In this document: one piece after another, positions 5,061 to 5,070 of the stretch
Position numbering within the stretch: position 1 is the stretch's first letter
Layout of the letters: each line of letters opens with the position of its first letter
Source of the DNA: an uncultured Oscillospiraceae bacterium
GTDB lineage: Bacteria > Bacillota > Clostridia > Oscillospirales > Oscillospiraceae
Length of the DNA: 5,070 bases
NCBI GenBank assembly: GCA_934659415.1
Contig: CAKUHW010000107.1
Location: forward strand, 1 to 5,070
Direction of reading: 5' to 3'
Made by a program: the position numbers and the translations under genes
Notes under the pieces: model-generated
The model's database searches: none
What the model was told of the DNA's origin: nothing
The model's input: the letters and a program-made list of their open reading frames with translations, nothing else

Positions 5061-5070
5061 AGAAGCGGCA

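Overview
This is a GC-rich window from a low-GC-phylum lineage. All genes I can support lie on the minus strand, and all read as bacterial housekeeping functions. Clostridial-type AspRS and HisRS sequences, a T-box leader, AGGAG-type ribosome binding sites and palindromic intergenic repeats of a kind I associate with gut Clostridia suggest a GC-rich member of the Clostridia, perhaps Oscillospiraceae (Flavonifractor/Oscillibacter-like). That placement is inference; no species can be named.

Layout in the direction of transcription, from high to low coordinates. At 5004-5060 is a repeat unit, then a probable promoter (4932-4960) for a MinD-type ATPase gene (4175-4909). After 34 bp comes an mgsA-like gene (3727-4140) that lacks the usual catalytic aspartate. 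Two GC-rich hairpins without a U-tract follow (3675-3722). Next is a T-box riboswitch (about 3425-3667) with a recognisable Stem I, a GAC (Asp) specifier, a UGGC acceptor-end bulge and a strong intrinsic terminator. Between the terminator and hisS lie about 390 bp with no gene but at least five palindromic or repeated elements. hisS (1674-3035) and aspS (from 1621, running off the window start) then form a two-gene synthetase operon.

How the parts work together: the T-box should sense uncharged tRNA and allow read-through into hisS-aspS. Specifier and bulge both point to tRNA-Asp, although the first gene of the operon makes HisRS. minD and mgsA appear to be a separate upstream unit, and no T-box promoter is evident, so read-through from them is possible. 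No defence system, mobile-element gene, CRISPR array, rRNA or tRNA gene is visible. The points most worth a second look are the altered MgsA active site, the Asp-type T-box ahead of hisS with overlapping Asp and His codons, and the repeat-filled leader. I see no clear sign of an entirely new system.
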